The notes below the pieces were generated by a model. That model had not been told where the DNA came from and ran no database searches. It saw only the letters and a list, made by a program, of their open reading frames with translations. Below, one piece after another: positions 22,118 to 32,972 of a stretch of 42,500 bases of DNA. The DNA lies in the NCBI GenBank assembly GCA_963575745.1, contig CAUYUJ010019089.1, positions 121,158-163,657 on the forward strand. The letters are read 5' to 3'. The position numbers and the translations under genes are program-made. Numbering within the stretch: position 1 is the first letter of the stretch; each line of letters opens with the position of its first letter. The stretch comes from Prorocentrum cordatum (taxonomy: Eukaryota; Sar; Dinophyceae; Prorocentrales; Prorocentraceae).

Positions 22118-22180
22118 TGCGCGGTGAGTTTTTTTTTGTTTTTTTTTCATTTTTTTTGCGTGTGCGTGTGTGCGCGCATC
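22118..22180. repeat. T-rich and GTGTGCGC tract
   Basis: Runs of 8-9 T separated by single bases, then a GTGTGCGTGTGTGCGCGC stretch. It lies upstream of the first exon of the seven-exon gene and immediately before the central TGACGTCA array. No function can be assigned. Confidence 0.5.
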
Positions 22181-22224
22181 GTGTGTTTTACTGATGTGAC
22201 TGCACGATTGGTTCTCGGCTGCAT

Positions 22225-22412
22225 CACGTCGGTCTGACGCCAATCTGACGTCAGTCTGACGTCAGACGATCGATCTGACAAATGTCTGACGTCAGTCTGA
22301 CGTCAGACGATATGTCTGACGTTCGTCTGACGTCAGATGTTTGTCAGATGGATCACCTGACGTCAGACTGACGTCAGACTGACGTCAGACCGACGTCAGA
22401 TTGGCGTCAGAC
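22225..22412. repeat. TGACGTCA palindromic array, central
   Basis: Units (A/G)TCTGACGTCAG and GACTGACGTCAG, more diverged than in the left array. The array includes a switch of phase at about 22330-22345 (CAGATGTTTGTCAGATGGATCACCTGACG). It lies roughly at the middle of the 8396-36189 interval. Confidence 0.85.
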
Positions 22413-22415
22413 TGT

Positions 22416-23690
22416 TGATATACGTTTACATTGCGGTTGTTTCTGTACCTGATCATCGACCGTGCGATGGGGGTGCGGTCACACTGCAAACGAGGACGGG
22501 CTGCATATCGGCAGGAGCGAGGGATGCCCGCCGAGGAGGGAAGACTGCACGACGGGCAGGGACTGTTGAGCGACGGGGGAGAGAGGATCGACGGGCAGGG
22601 AGATAAAACCATATAGCTAGATACCATACCACATGAACGGACATGGCCAACCGAGAGCGAGGGAGACACGATGAGAGTGGCATGGAGTATGGAGGGGGAT
22701 GCGGGGAGAGAACGGAACGATATAACGTGATGAAAGAAGTGGAGGACATACATGGAGTAGAGGGAAGCGTGAGCGATGAGAGGGGGATACGTGGGACTCG
22801 ACGATATCATCCCTCGTCCATCGCCCTTCCACCCGTCCTCCACCATCCCCCCTCCATCCTTCCATTCTCAGTCCTTCCATTCTCAGTCCTTCCCCTCTCT
22901 GGCATCCCCCATCCGTCTCCCTCCGTTCTGCGTGCCTAATATGATGTCTTGCGCACCTACTCCATCCTCCTTGTATCCACCCCCGTGCGCTCACACATCC
23001 GGCCCCTGTCGCTCTCGATCCCTCCATGCCCGCCCTCCCTCTCCCCTCAATGACCACCCCCCATCTCGCCTCCACCCTTCCTCTATGACTACTCCGTCTA
23101 GCTATCCGTTCCCCATCCACACGCCAGCCATCGGCCATTCTCTCTCCACCCTACTGTCCCATCTTCCGCCCGCGCCTCCACCTTGCATCGCCAACATCCT
23201 CCATCGGCATTTCTCCTGTTCCTCACCCTCTTCCTCCTCTAGCGCACCCCTCTTCACCCTCCTCATCCGCACACCCCCCCTCATCGCTCGGCACGATCGG
23301 CGGCCTGGAAGCAAGGGGCCGCTCGACGTGGGAATGAGACGGCGAGGAGGAGGACGAGGGGGGCGTGGCGGCCGAGCCGCAACCGCACCTTCAGACAGGA
23401 TCCTCCTTCATCCTCACCCCCATGCTCCCCATCATCTTCCTCATCCTCCTCCTCCTCCTCCTCCTCCTCATCCCCCTCCTCCTCCCCTCATCCTCCACCT
23501 CCGCGTACTCCCCCTCCCCCTCCGCTGACCGCCACGTCAGTTAGCGACATCTAGCGTAAACGGGTGGGGTGGGGGTCGGGGAGGGTCGAGAATTGTTCGT
23601 GACCCCACATACACGCCTACACATCACGCGTGGGATGTCGAAGCTCTGTTCGGTCACTACCAACTTGACCAGTCGTATACACTACCATGT
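22416..23690. other. Stretch without a recognisable gene
   Basis: CCATCC- and CCTCC-rich on the + strand with a CCT array near 23440-23500. The long frames on both strands show no protein-like conservation by eye. Confidence 0.4.
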
Positions 23691-23691
23691 G

Positions 23692-24799
23692 AATCCCAAC
23701 AGCCCTTTATGGCGTGCGTGTGTGATCCAGCGTGTCGCGTCGTCAGTCTGCCCCTGTTCCCCTTCGGGGAGGGGTGTGTTCCCCCCCCATGCCCATCCCG
23801 TGGACGTGCATGGTGGGCAGGGGGGAGGGGTTGGAGCGTACAATCGGGCACAATATGGCTCCGAGAGCACCTCGCAGAGCCCAAGATGAGCCCAAATATG
23901 ACTCACGATACCCCACGGTGGCCAAGATGGCCCCCACGATGGTACAACATAAGCTCCAATACAGCCCCAAGGCGGCTCCAACTGGCCAACGAGCTCCCCA
24001 ATGAGGCCGTGAATAGGCAAGCACGTTTCCAACACCTAGGGGGAAACAACGTGTGCGACTATCTCGCATAGTCGCTTCCGACGGCCCTCCGAGGCCTCAC
24101 GATGGCCCCGCGAGGGCTCACGCGGGCCCCAGAGAGGCCCACGTCAGCCCCAAGGGCGTCCACGTGTGCTTCAAGAACTCACCAAGAATGGCCCAAGAGG
24201 CGATGCTCGGCACCCTAGAACGGCGAGGGTAAGCATGGATCTCGTGTTTGATCGATGCCCTCCAAGATGGCCCGACGAGCGTCCCATGGCACCCACGCGT
24301 GTCCCAAGAGGGCCCCAATAGTTGTCCAGACGGCCCCACGAGGCGCCCAAGCTGCCTCGAAGACGCCCCCAAGGGGTCACCACGAGGCTGCAATAGGCCA
24401 CCCCAGGCACCCGAGATGTCCCCCCCCATCCCCCAAATTTTCCCAGAGGCGCCCATAAACACGTACAAGACATGCCCGATGATGTTCTTAGGTTTGGCAC
24501 TTTTTCCCGATTCCCCCCTCCTTTTTCTGCATAGTATGTATCGTGTTCTTCCTCCTCCCTTTCCTCCTCCTCATCCCCCCTCCTACTCTTCATCCCCCCT
24601 CCTTATCCGCTCCATCTTTCTCACCTTCCTCCTGTTCCTCCGCCTCCTCCTCCTCATCATTATCATTCCTCCTCCCCCTCCCCTCGCCTCGGACGGTTCA
24701 CCCCCGCCTGTTGTTCTTATGCACGGCCCCCTTACTTGATCACCCTAACTCTCCTGGGCATCGTTTCTGGATGGGCTGGTGGTGATGCGCGTGGCGTCA
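23692..24799 (+). repeat. Dispersed repeat R, copy 3
   Basis: The start is weak (AATCCCAACAGCCC), then TTCGGGGAGGGGTGTGTTCC, a long block of CCAAGATGGCC-like units (23880-24430) and the family end CATCGTTTCTGGATGGGCTG..GCGTGGCGTCA. It carries a CCT-rich insert at 24545-24680. It lies between two minus-strand genes. Confidence 0.55.
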
Positions 24800-25298
24800 G
24801 CTATTACATGCCGATAACCACGCTTGTTATCGACTCAACCAGCACCTACACCCGTGGTTAGGGCGAGGTATCCATCCGCGAAGCCTTGAGACACTCTAGG
24901 ACGGGGGTGTGACCATGAGGAGGAGGTGAAGATGTTCGAGGGTCGGGCGACCAGTGGGAGCTCAGCGCACGGACCACTGGAAGCTCCGTTCAACTGCGTT
25001 CGAAACTCAACGCACGGCGAGCATTGGAAGCGCAGCACATACCCCGACAGTGTCGGGCTTCCTGTCCCTGCACGCGATGCGCGGCGGCAGCAGGCGCTCC
25101 CTGGCCTGCTGCGAATACCGTGTGGTCTCCGCCTCCTCCCCGATCCCCTCTTCGACCCCCCCTCCTGTGAGAATCGCAGCGCGCATCTCAACGCTGGCGT
25201 GTCGCGTGCCGAGGGTGTTCGGCATCCTCCTCTCCCTCATCGTCCTTGTCCTCCTCTTCCTCCTGGTCAGTATTGCCGTCCCTCTCGGCACGCGTGTG
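24800..25298. other. Downstream flank of the four-exon gene
   Basis: It holds the acidic in-frame continuation after the TAG (to about 25200 on the minus strand). The rest shows no clear exon. Confidence 0.4.
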
Positions 25299-28200
25299 CT
25301 ACTTCGCGAGAAGTGTGCCACGATACGAGACGAGCTCCTCTTTCGAGCAGCCCGACCGACATGCGTGCTGCAGAAGTTTGGCCAACATCTCGGCGTGCTT
25401 GGCGCACATCGAGGAGCCGACCTGGACCAGAAGTCGCGGCTTGCCCCCCTCGTCCTTGTACGTGACGTACGAGGCACTCGTGCCGTAGCACACGTTGAGC
25501 TTGCCGAGCACAGGGTGGTTCCCTGTGCGCGGCAGGTTCTTGAGGTCGGCGATGGTGTTCTTGACCTTGCCGCCCTCGGCCTTGCTCTGGGTCGTGTTCT
25601 TGCCCTTGCTCGCGTCCTTGCTGGCGTCCGTGCCGTGGGCCCGCTTCTCCTTCACCTCCGCCTTCGGACGACGTTCAAACCGTGGCAGAGTTTGGAGCTC
25701 ACAGAGCGGATCTAGTCCCACCAGCCCTCTGGGCGTCGGTGGTTTAGAGCGTTTCCTCTGCCACCCCTCTTTCCCCCCTTCGGGGAGGGGTTTACCCCTC
25801 CCCCTACCCCCCCCGTCCAGGCCCAGGATGGGAGGGAGGGGTAGAATGTCAGATATGGCGCGAGCGCACCTAGCTTGCCCCACCCCCTCCCCTGGACCTG
25901 GACGGGGGGGGGGTCGCGAGTCGTCGGAGTTTCCAAAACGGCCTCGGCGAGGAAGCCAACCTCATTGTTTGTTTACTAAGGTGTTGGCCTCATGTTGGCC
26001 TCTTGGGGGGGCTGCAATTAATAACTTCCCCCTCCTGTGATCGATCTCACCCACGATGGCCCAAAGATGCCCCCCCCCCATGCCCCCAAGGGTGCCAGAG
26101 GGCCCCAAGAGGTGGCCAGGATGCCCCAAGGGGCCCCCATGATGCCCGCACGAGGCCCCCAATAGACCCCCAGGAGGCCCCCAACGACCACCCAGAGGCG
26201 CCCACGATGCTCCAAGATGCCTCGGCGAGAATGCCAAAGCATTGGTTTCACTGAGGTGTTCGCCACATCTTGGCCTCTTGAGGGGGGCACTGATTGAGGT
26301 GACTCCAAGAGCGCCTGGGAGAGCTCAAGATGACCCCCAAGATGGCTCAACCTATCCCAAGATCTCTCAGAATGGCTTCCTCTGCGTGATGTCCACTTCC
26401 CTGATCGAGGCAATTCCTCTGGGCATCGTTTCTGGATGGGCTGGTGGGCATTTGCGAGGCGTCAACAATGTTTCTCGATTGTGTTGGTCGCGGCGTTCGG
26501 CATTGCCAGAGGTGGACATATGCACATCTCTCTCTCTAAATATATGGGGCATGGGCAAAAGGAGGGACGGGGAGATATTCAGGTTGGCCGTTTGATGTGG
26601 GCTCCTCTGTTTCTTGCATTTCCTCTGTCCCTCCGCTTCGGCATCGCTCCGCCTCCACCTTGTCTGCCACCGTGACCCCTGCCCCCTCCACCTCCACCCC
26701 CGCTCATCCACACCCTCGTCCACAGCATCGTCATTAGTCTTCCTATCCGTCCCCCCCCTCATCACCACGACCCAATCCTGCCTTCAGCTTCCTCTTCTTG
26801 GCTGGCACGGCCTCGGCCTTCATGGCCGACGCCAAGATGAACGCGTCATCCTCGGACTCGGCTGTAGCACCTAGGTCGACCTTGTGCTCGTCGGGCCAGC
26901 CCTTCAGCCACTTGGAGAGCTCCTGGCCGCGGGGGAAGTGGGAACCGAGGCAAGGGCGGCTACATGGATGTTCGGAAGCAGAAGCGCGGGCCAGGTGGGC
27001 AGCACAGCGGGACGGTAGAGAAGGTAGAGGGAGGCGAGGCAGGGATATACACCCCCAGGGATGGTTCAGACCTTTGGGGTCAGGTACGAAGACTTGCCGC
27101 GGGGCTAACCAGGTGGGCGAGAAGGTGCATGAGACACAGATGTGGTCATGATTGTCAGGAGGGCGTGGATGAGGCAAACTACGGTCATGTAGCACATGCG
27201 TACGTATTCCCTTGCCCGTGCGTTGTTGTCCCAAGAACCATGTGAGTCCAACGCTGATGGTAATGTTGATGGTGGTGATGCTGGTACGGAGGGTGATGCT
27301 GATGGCGATGGCGAGTCTGGTGGTGGTTGCGATGCTGAGGGCGGGGATGTCGATGGCGATGTGCGGCGATGATGGTGGCCTAACAATTGCGACGATGTCA
27401 ATGGTGTTGGTGCCGACGGCATGTTTTATGGTGATGGTGATGGTGATGGTGGTCGCCATGAGGTTGAGGAGGTTAATCGTGGTAATGCTAATTTTGAGTA
27501 CGATGATGGCGCCGACGGGGGTGATGAGGTTAACCGTGGGGTGATGACAGCTATGAGTCATGACAACGACGACTACGATGGTGTTGGTGCGGCTGCTGGT
27601 GATGGTGATGGTGTTGCTGATTATGATGATGACGATGATGATGACGACGGTGCTGATGACGGTGGGCGTGATGGTGATGCTGGTGATGGTAACGACCATG
27701 CGTTTTGGCGATGGTCACGATGCTGGTAACGATGGTGATTACGATTGCAGGTTGGTTTGGCTACCCCAAACAGCCATCGATGGTGAGTTATGTAACGTAA
27801 ATCTCGAACGCGAGCAAGCATCTGACACGCAGACCGAAATGCAAGTAAACCCTACGCAAATCGTGCAAGATCAGCATCATGCACCCGTGTCGTTCGTGCG
27901 GTCTTTGTAGTAGTCCCAGTATGTGTGTCGGTGCTCAGTCCCCAGCACCGCCGTCCTTCATCCAGGCCGCGAGCTGCAGCAGCAGGTCGTCGCTCAGGGG
28001 CGGCTCGTCCTGTGGTGGGCTGTCCTCCATGTTGTCGTAGCTCGCCAGGCGAAGCGTCGGCGCGCCCGAGTCGACGGAATCTGACGACCACGATGGGCGG
28101 AGCGAGGTGTCGCGCACGACGTCCACGGGGGGCATCACCACCTCCTCTTTCGACTCGGGTGGCGGAGACGCAACCTGCAGCTGTTTCGCGCGTCGGTGGC

Positions 28201-29161
28201 TGCCTCCATCTGGGTGGGGCCGAGGTGTCATGGAGAGCATCGGACGAGTCAAGGGGTGCGGGGTGCACTTTCCGACCGCCCCATCACGTCAATCCCAGCC
28301 TAACCTATCGCCCCGTTACTCCGAAGCTCTCCATGACGCCCCAACCCCGCCCAGATGAAGGCAGCCACCGACACGCAAAACCACAACCTTCAGCGGGTGC
28401 ACCATCGAGGCGTCGTAGTCGGACGGCGGCGTCGGCGTGTAGATCGGACTGCATTGCTCGGCGGCCGTCTTCATCCCGATCCTTGCCCTCTTGGAAGGAG
28501 GCGTTTCGTTCGGCATTGATGGCATTGAAGCCGCACGCGTTGGCCTCGCCATGATGCGCAAGTGGGGGGCGCTGGTCGGCGACAGGGCGACGGCCTCATG
28601 GGCGCTCAGCTGCCCGTCGGAGCTGCCCCCCGCCACGGAGACGATCTGCTGCCCGTCGGAGATGCCCTGGACGGCGTCCGTATCGGAAGCGCTGTCCGAC
28701 GCGACGACCTCGACGAGAGCCTCCACCGCGGGCTCGGACTTGCCACCTGAATCCTCCTCATCTGCTGCCAGATGCTGCCAGTCGCGGTCATCTGGCAGCA
28801 CCTCGCGGTCATCTGGCAGCACCTCGGCCATCAGGACCGCTTCATCCTCTGCAATCTGGCGATCAACCTCCTTCATGCGTTCACCATGCGCCACAGCGGC
28901 AGCAATCGCCTCTGCGCGGGTGTCGGGTCTGTCATTGGGCGCCGCGAAGCTCCGCCCGCGCTCAAGGCGGCGATGCCCCTCCGATGGCGACGTCCTCATT
29001 GCCTGCTGGAACTCCGATACCTCGGGCCCGCCCTCGCGCGCATCGGTGTTGCGAGGCTCACTGGGGTCTGCCCCCCAGCGCGAGGCCGCGCTGATCGGCG
29101 GGGCGAGCGCGGGCACGGACTTGTGTCTGCGGCGGCGCTCCTGCCCAGATGGCCCAGCCAT
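25299..29161 (-). CDS. Hypothetical protein, four core exons
   Basis: Minus-strand exons: 29161-28388, 28174-27956, 26922-26782 and 25661-25299 (TAG). All joints are in phase 0, with inferred donors GT, GA and GC. The product is about 498 residues. Exon 1 starts MAGPSGQERRRRHK in a good context (GCCATGG) and is Arg/Ser/Glu-rich and probably disordered, with two 7-residue EVLPDDR repeats. Exon 2 has SDDLLLQLAAWMK. Exon 3 is basic at its end (PAKKRKLK, a possible nuclear signal). Exon 4 has the most structured part (KLNVCYGTSASYVTYKDEGG, then LLVQVGSSMCAKHAEMLAKL). No domain is recognised. After the TAG the same frame runs on for about 33 codons with an acidic EEEEDKDDEGEEDAE stretch. The start may instead be an acceptor (GGGCAG|GAGCGC at 29140) that joins the upstream exons. 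Confidence 0.62.
25716..26468 (+). repeat. Dispersed repeat R, copy 4
   Basis: It aligns with copy 1 from TCCCACCAGCCCTCTGGGCG to CATCGTTTCTGGATGGGCTG and GCGTCAACAA, including TGTGATCGATCTCACCCA and CACTTCCCTGATCGAGGCAA. It fills most of the intron between the last two exons of the four-exon gene, in antisense orientation. Confidence 0.7.
27250..27740. repeat. GAT/GGT array in an intron
   Basis: Degenerate GATGGT/GATGAT repeats with the GAT strand on +. They lie within the 1033-bp intron 27955-26923 of the minus-strand gene, so the sense strand reads ATC/ACC. Confidence 0.85.
28175..28387 (-). mobile_element. Hairpin intron, introner-like, 213 bp
   Basis: On the minus strand the intron runs from AAG|GTTGTGG to CTGCAG|GTTGCG. 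Its first about 68 bases and last about 70 bases are inverted copies (core GTCGGTGGCTGCCT..CATCTGGG and GTCATGGAGAGC), leaving a loop of about 70 bases. AGGTTG occurs at both borders, a 6-bp direct repeat. The exons on both sides join in phase 0. Terminal inverted repeats, a target duplication and exact coincidence with an intron are the defining features of DNA-transposon-like introners. Confidence 0.8.
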
Positions 29162-29212
29162 GGCCGCCGGCGGCGAAGACGGGGAGCGAGACGCGCAAGG
29201 ACGAGCCACCAT

Positions 29213-29989
29213 CCCGTGAAGGCACTACGCTCCACGAGCTCGCTAAAATTGTTTGCACCAAATGGCAACTGATCGACGATGATTACGGCGCGTTCTAGTT
29301 ACTCCAGGTTTCGTAATAAAAGGGAGGGGTTCTGGACCCTCCAAGCCAAGCCAGTTCAGACCTCCCCCGTGGGAGAACCCTCCAAAACATCGTCCCCAGA
29401 CCCCCCAGGCCCTCTAAGATAGCCTGGAAGAGACCCCCCCCGAAATGAGACCCCCCTCCCTTTATTGCGAAATCTGGAGTATGGTGATTGATGTAGTGAT
29501 GCTTGCGGCGATGATGGTGGTTGCGGTGAGGTGCATGGTGGTTTCGGTGATGTGATTTGACGTTATGGCGATGTGTTATGGTGTTGATGTTGGTGACTAG
29601 GCTGGTTAGTTTGATCAGTGTGGCTGTGCTGACTGCGCCAGCGATGGGGGTCATGGTCACGGTTGGTGGACCATGTGCTGATTTCTTCTGGTCAATACAA
29701 TTGCGCGTCGAGCGAGAGCCCATTTTGAAACGCTACGAGCTTCCCTTTCCATCCGTGCAGCTGCTGGAAGGGCGGCGATGATGACGTGCACTCGGTAGAG
29801 GCTGCTGGGGAAGTAAGGCGGACGGGGAGGACGAGAGGGGACGATGAGCGAAGGGGCGAGTTGTGGGAGGGGGTACGGGGAGGTGTACAGGGAGGGGGGG
29901 GGTGGGACAGGCGAGATAAGGGAGGAAGGGAACTGTATGGGAAGACACTAAGCAGGGGCGAGGCATGAGGCTGGGTGAACAGCAGGGGG
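29213..29989. other. Spacer or intron upstream of the four-exon gene
   Basis: It contains a CTCCAAACC/GGGTCTCCC-like segment at 29330-29470 with an imperfect inverted repeat (AAGGGAGGGGT.. against ..CCCCCTCCCTTT), a GATGGTGG stretch near 29490-29560 and a G-rich region to 29960. The inverted repeat at about 29319-29465 may be another small element. No firm exon is seen. Confidence 0.4.
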
Positions 29990-30014
29990 CCCCGCGCCCA
30001 AGCGGCAACGAGTC

Positions 30015-32935
30015 CTTCAACTCAGCAGGGCTGAGGTCGTGGTCGTCGGTGTTGCCCGTGTCGGCGTCGCCGTCGGTGATGGTGCCCGCGACGTCGTCGT
30101 GGTCGTCGAGCGTGCCTGGCGGCGGGTGCCCCCCGCTCGTTCGCAGGTTTATCCCCCCTCTTCGCCCCATCCACTGTCCTCCCGCGTCGTTCTCATCATT
30201 GTCAGCACCAGGCTTGCCATCACCCTCATCACCAACACTACGACCACCATCGCCCTCGGCATCGCCACACGTGTGTCATCACCGCCGTCATCATCACCAG
30301 CGCCGCCATCACCAGTACAGTTACCATGATAGGCATCATCGTTACAATCACCATCAGCCGCACCACCATCGTCGGCATCACCATCATCAGCATCATCATC
30401 ATCAACATCATCATCATCATCATCACCATCATCAGTATCATCAGCATCGGCATCATCATCATCAGCAGCACCATCATCAGCATCATCACTATCATCACCA
30501 TCACCATCGTCAGCAGCGTCAACATCACCAACAACAATATCATTACCACCATCACCATCATCAACACTAGTATCCCCATCACCATCCGCAGCACCATCAT
30601 CATCAGGATCAATATCATCACCATCATCATTACCAGACTCATCATCGTCATCGCCACACTCCGTCGTCCTAGTCACCGACCTTGACGTCGCGATCACCAT
30701 CATCGTCGCCATCCTCGCCACCAATCACATCTAACCAGGTTTTACCGTTGTTCCCACTCACCCCATCGCCCTCCATGTTTCTCCATCCGCATCTCCCCTT
30801 CCGTCTTCCTTAGCGCACGTCACCCTCCATCCTTCATTCATCTTTCCGCGTTCGCTCGCCCTTGTTCCGTATCCCGTTACAATGCCCCGTCCCGTTCTCC
30901 ATCCTCCAGGCCATTCTTTTCGTTGCATGCCATTCCCCTCAGCTTTCTCCTTCTCCTCCTGATCGAGCCCCCCTCCATCCGCCTCCTTCTATTCGGCCCA
31001 TTTCTGCCCCTCTACCGCCTCACCCTGCTGCTCCTACTCCTGCTCCTGCTCCTTCTCCTCCTCTTCCTCCTCCTCCTCCTCCAGTATCGCCTGGCTCTGA
31101 AGCAGCACCGCCATCATCCACGGGGACCATCGTGACCACCTGGGCGACGTCGTCGGGGTAGTATGCGCCGCCAGAGGCGCGCCCGCGCGCCTCTGGCGGA
31201 TAGCGCCTCCTATGAAGCGCAGGGGGGGGGGGAGCGACAAACATCATCACCGTCGTTCCTCCGCCCTCCCGCTTCCTCATCATCCTCTTCCTCCTCCTCC
31301 TCCTCCTGCTGCTACTCCTCCTCCTCCTCCTCCGCATTCTCCTCCTCCGCCTCCTCCCTCCCTCCTTCCTCACCCGTCATCTCCTCCCGCTGTGCCTCTC
31401 CTCATTCGTCTCATCCCTCTTCACTCTCCATATACGTCCTCCCCTCTCCCCCTCATTCCGCCCTCCTCCTCCGCCTCCTCCTCTCCTTCTCCTCCTCATG
31501 TTCTTCTTCACTGCTCGTACTATGCATCTTTCTCCCCCGTTAAACATATTCATGCTTCAGAGACCGATTGTCCTGGGCGGCGTGTCCTCGCGGGTCACCC
31601 CCATCAGGTGCAAAAAATACCACATGGTGTCTTTCTGGGGCTCGGTGCATTGCTGGAGGGCCTATGGGCAGCCAGGTGAAGGACGCGGACATGCCGCGGT
31701 CGAACGCAATGGGGAATGTTGGCACGATGCATACACCAGTGGTAATGTCAGGTCTGACGTCCGATCTGACGTCAGATCTGACGTCAGATCTGTCAGATCC
31801 GTCATCTGACGTCAGATCTCTGACGTCAGATCTGACGTCACGTCATATGATCGACGTCAGGTCTGACGTCAGGTCTGACGTCAGATCTGACGTCATGCCT
31901 GAGGTCGGGTCGACGTCAGATCTGACGTCAGACCGACGCAGATCTGACGTCGGACCCACGTCAAGCCTGACATCGGACCGACGTCAGATCTGACGTCCGA
32001 CCAGCGTCAGACCCGTCGTCGTACAAACGTCAGAGTTGACGTCGGGCCGACGTCAGACCCGACGTCAGTCCAATGTCAGCGCACCATCGTGCCCGCCCCC
32101 GATGCGCTCGACCACGGCACTTCCTTCCCCGTCTCTTGACGAGTCGACGCCTGTCGCCGACGAACAGCATTGTCACGTACTCTGCGGAAGTGCTTCATCA
32201 TGCATACTAATTTATCTGCTAGACTTCCTCCGCGGGCAGCAGGAGAACCAGCTGGTTCTTGGGAGGCCCTGGGGTACCTGTGCGAGGGGGGGGCTGACGG
32301 GCGGGATGGGGAACGAGCGGGGCGGGGGGGGGGGGACACGCTGACAGGAGGAGGTGGAAGCCAACGAGGTGGTTTGGCTGAACACTGAGGGGGGCGGTAC
32401 CAGTGGGAGGGGGACGGGCCAGCACCCTCCTGCCCCAGTCTCTGGCATGCCCCGTTTTACCCTCCACCCACACCCCTCAGCCCCCCCTCCCCTCCCCCTC
32501 CCCCGCCTCAACCTCCTCCACCCATATCCGCCTCACCCTTCTTATCATCATCGTTCTCCTCCTCCTTCTCCTGGCCTTCCCCCCCCCTCTTCACCCCACA
32601 TCCGCCTTCTCACCCTCCTCCTCCAAGCCAACCCATCATCGCGCCCCCTCCTTGGGATACGCAGTCAAGACGTCGACGCACGCGTCGCGCACCTCCGTCC
32701 AGTTGGCCTCGGCGTTGGGGATGTGGCGCAGCAGCACCTCCACCTGGAGTGCGGGGTCACGTGCCCCCATCCCATCTCCCACCATTCGTCGGCCCCGTGC
32801 CCTCCGACATGCGATGTTGATGGTGATGGATACCACCACCATCACCATCACCAGCAACACCATCATCAGCCGCATCAGCATCAGCATCAGCGTCATCATC
32901 ATCATCATCAGCATCATCACCATCGTCATCAACAC

Positions 32936-32972
<37 letters not shown>

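Noticed and set aside
9669-32078. TGACGTCA as functional CRE enhancers
   Set aside because: The motif matches the bZIP core, but tens of tandem copies remote from any defined start are better explained as repeat DNA. Kept only as a structural observation.
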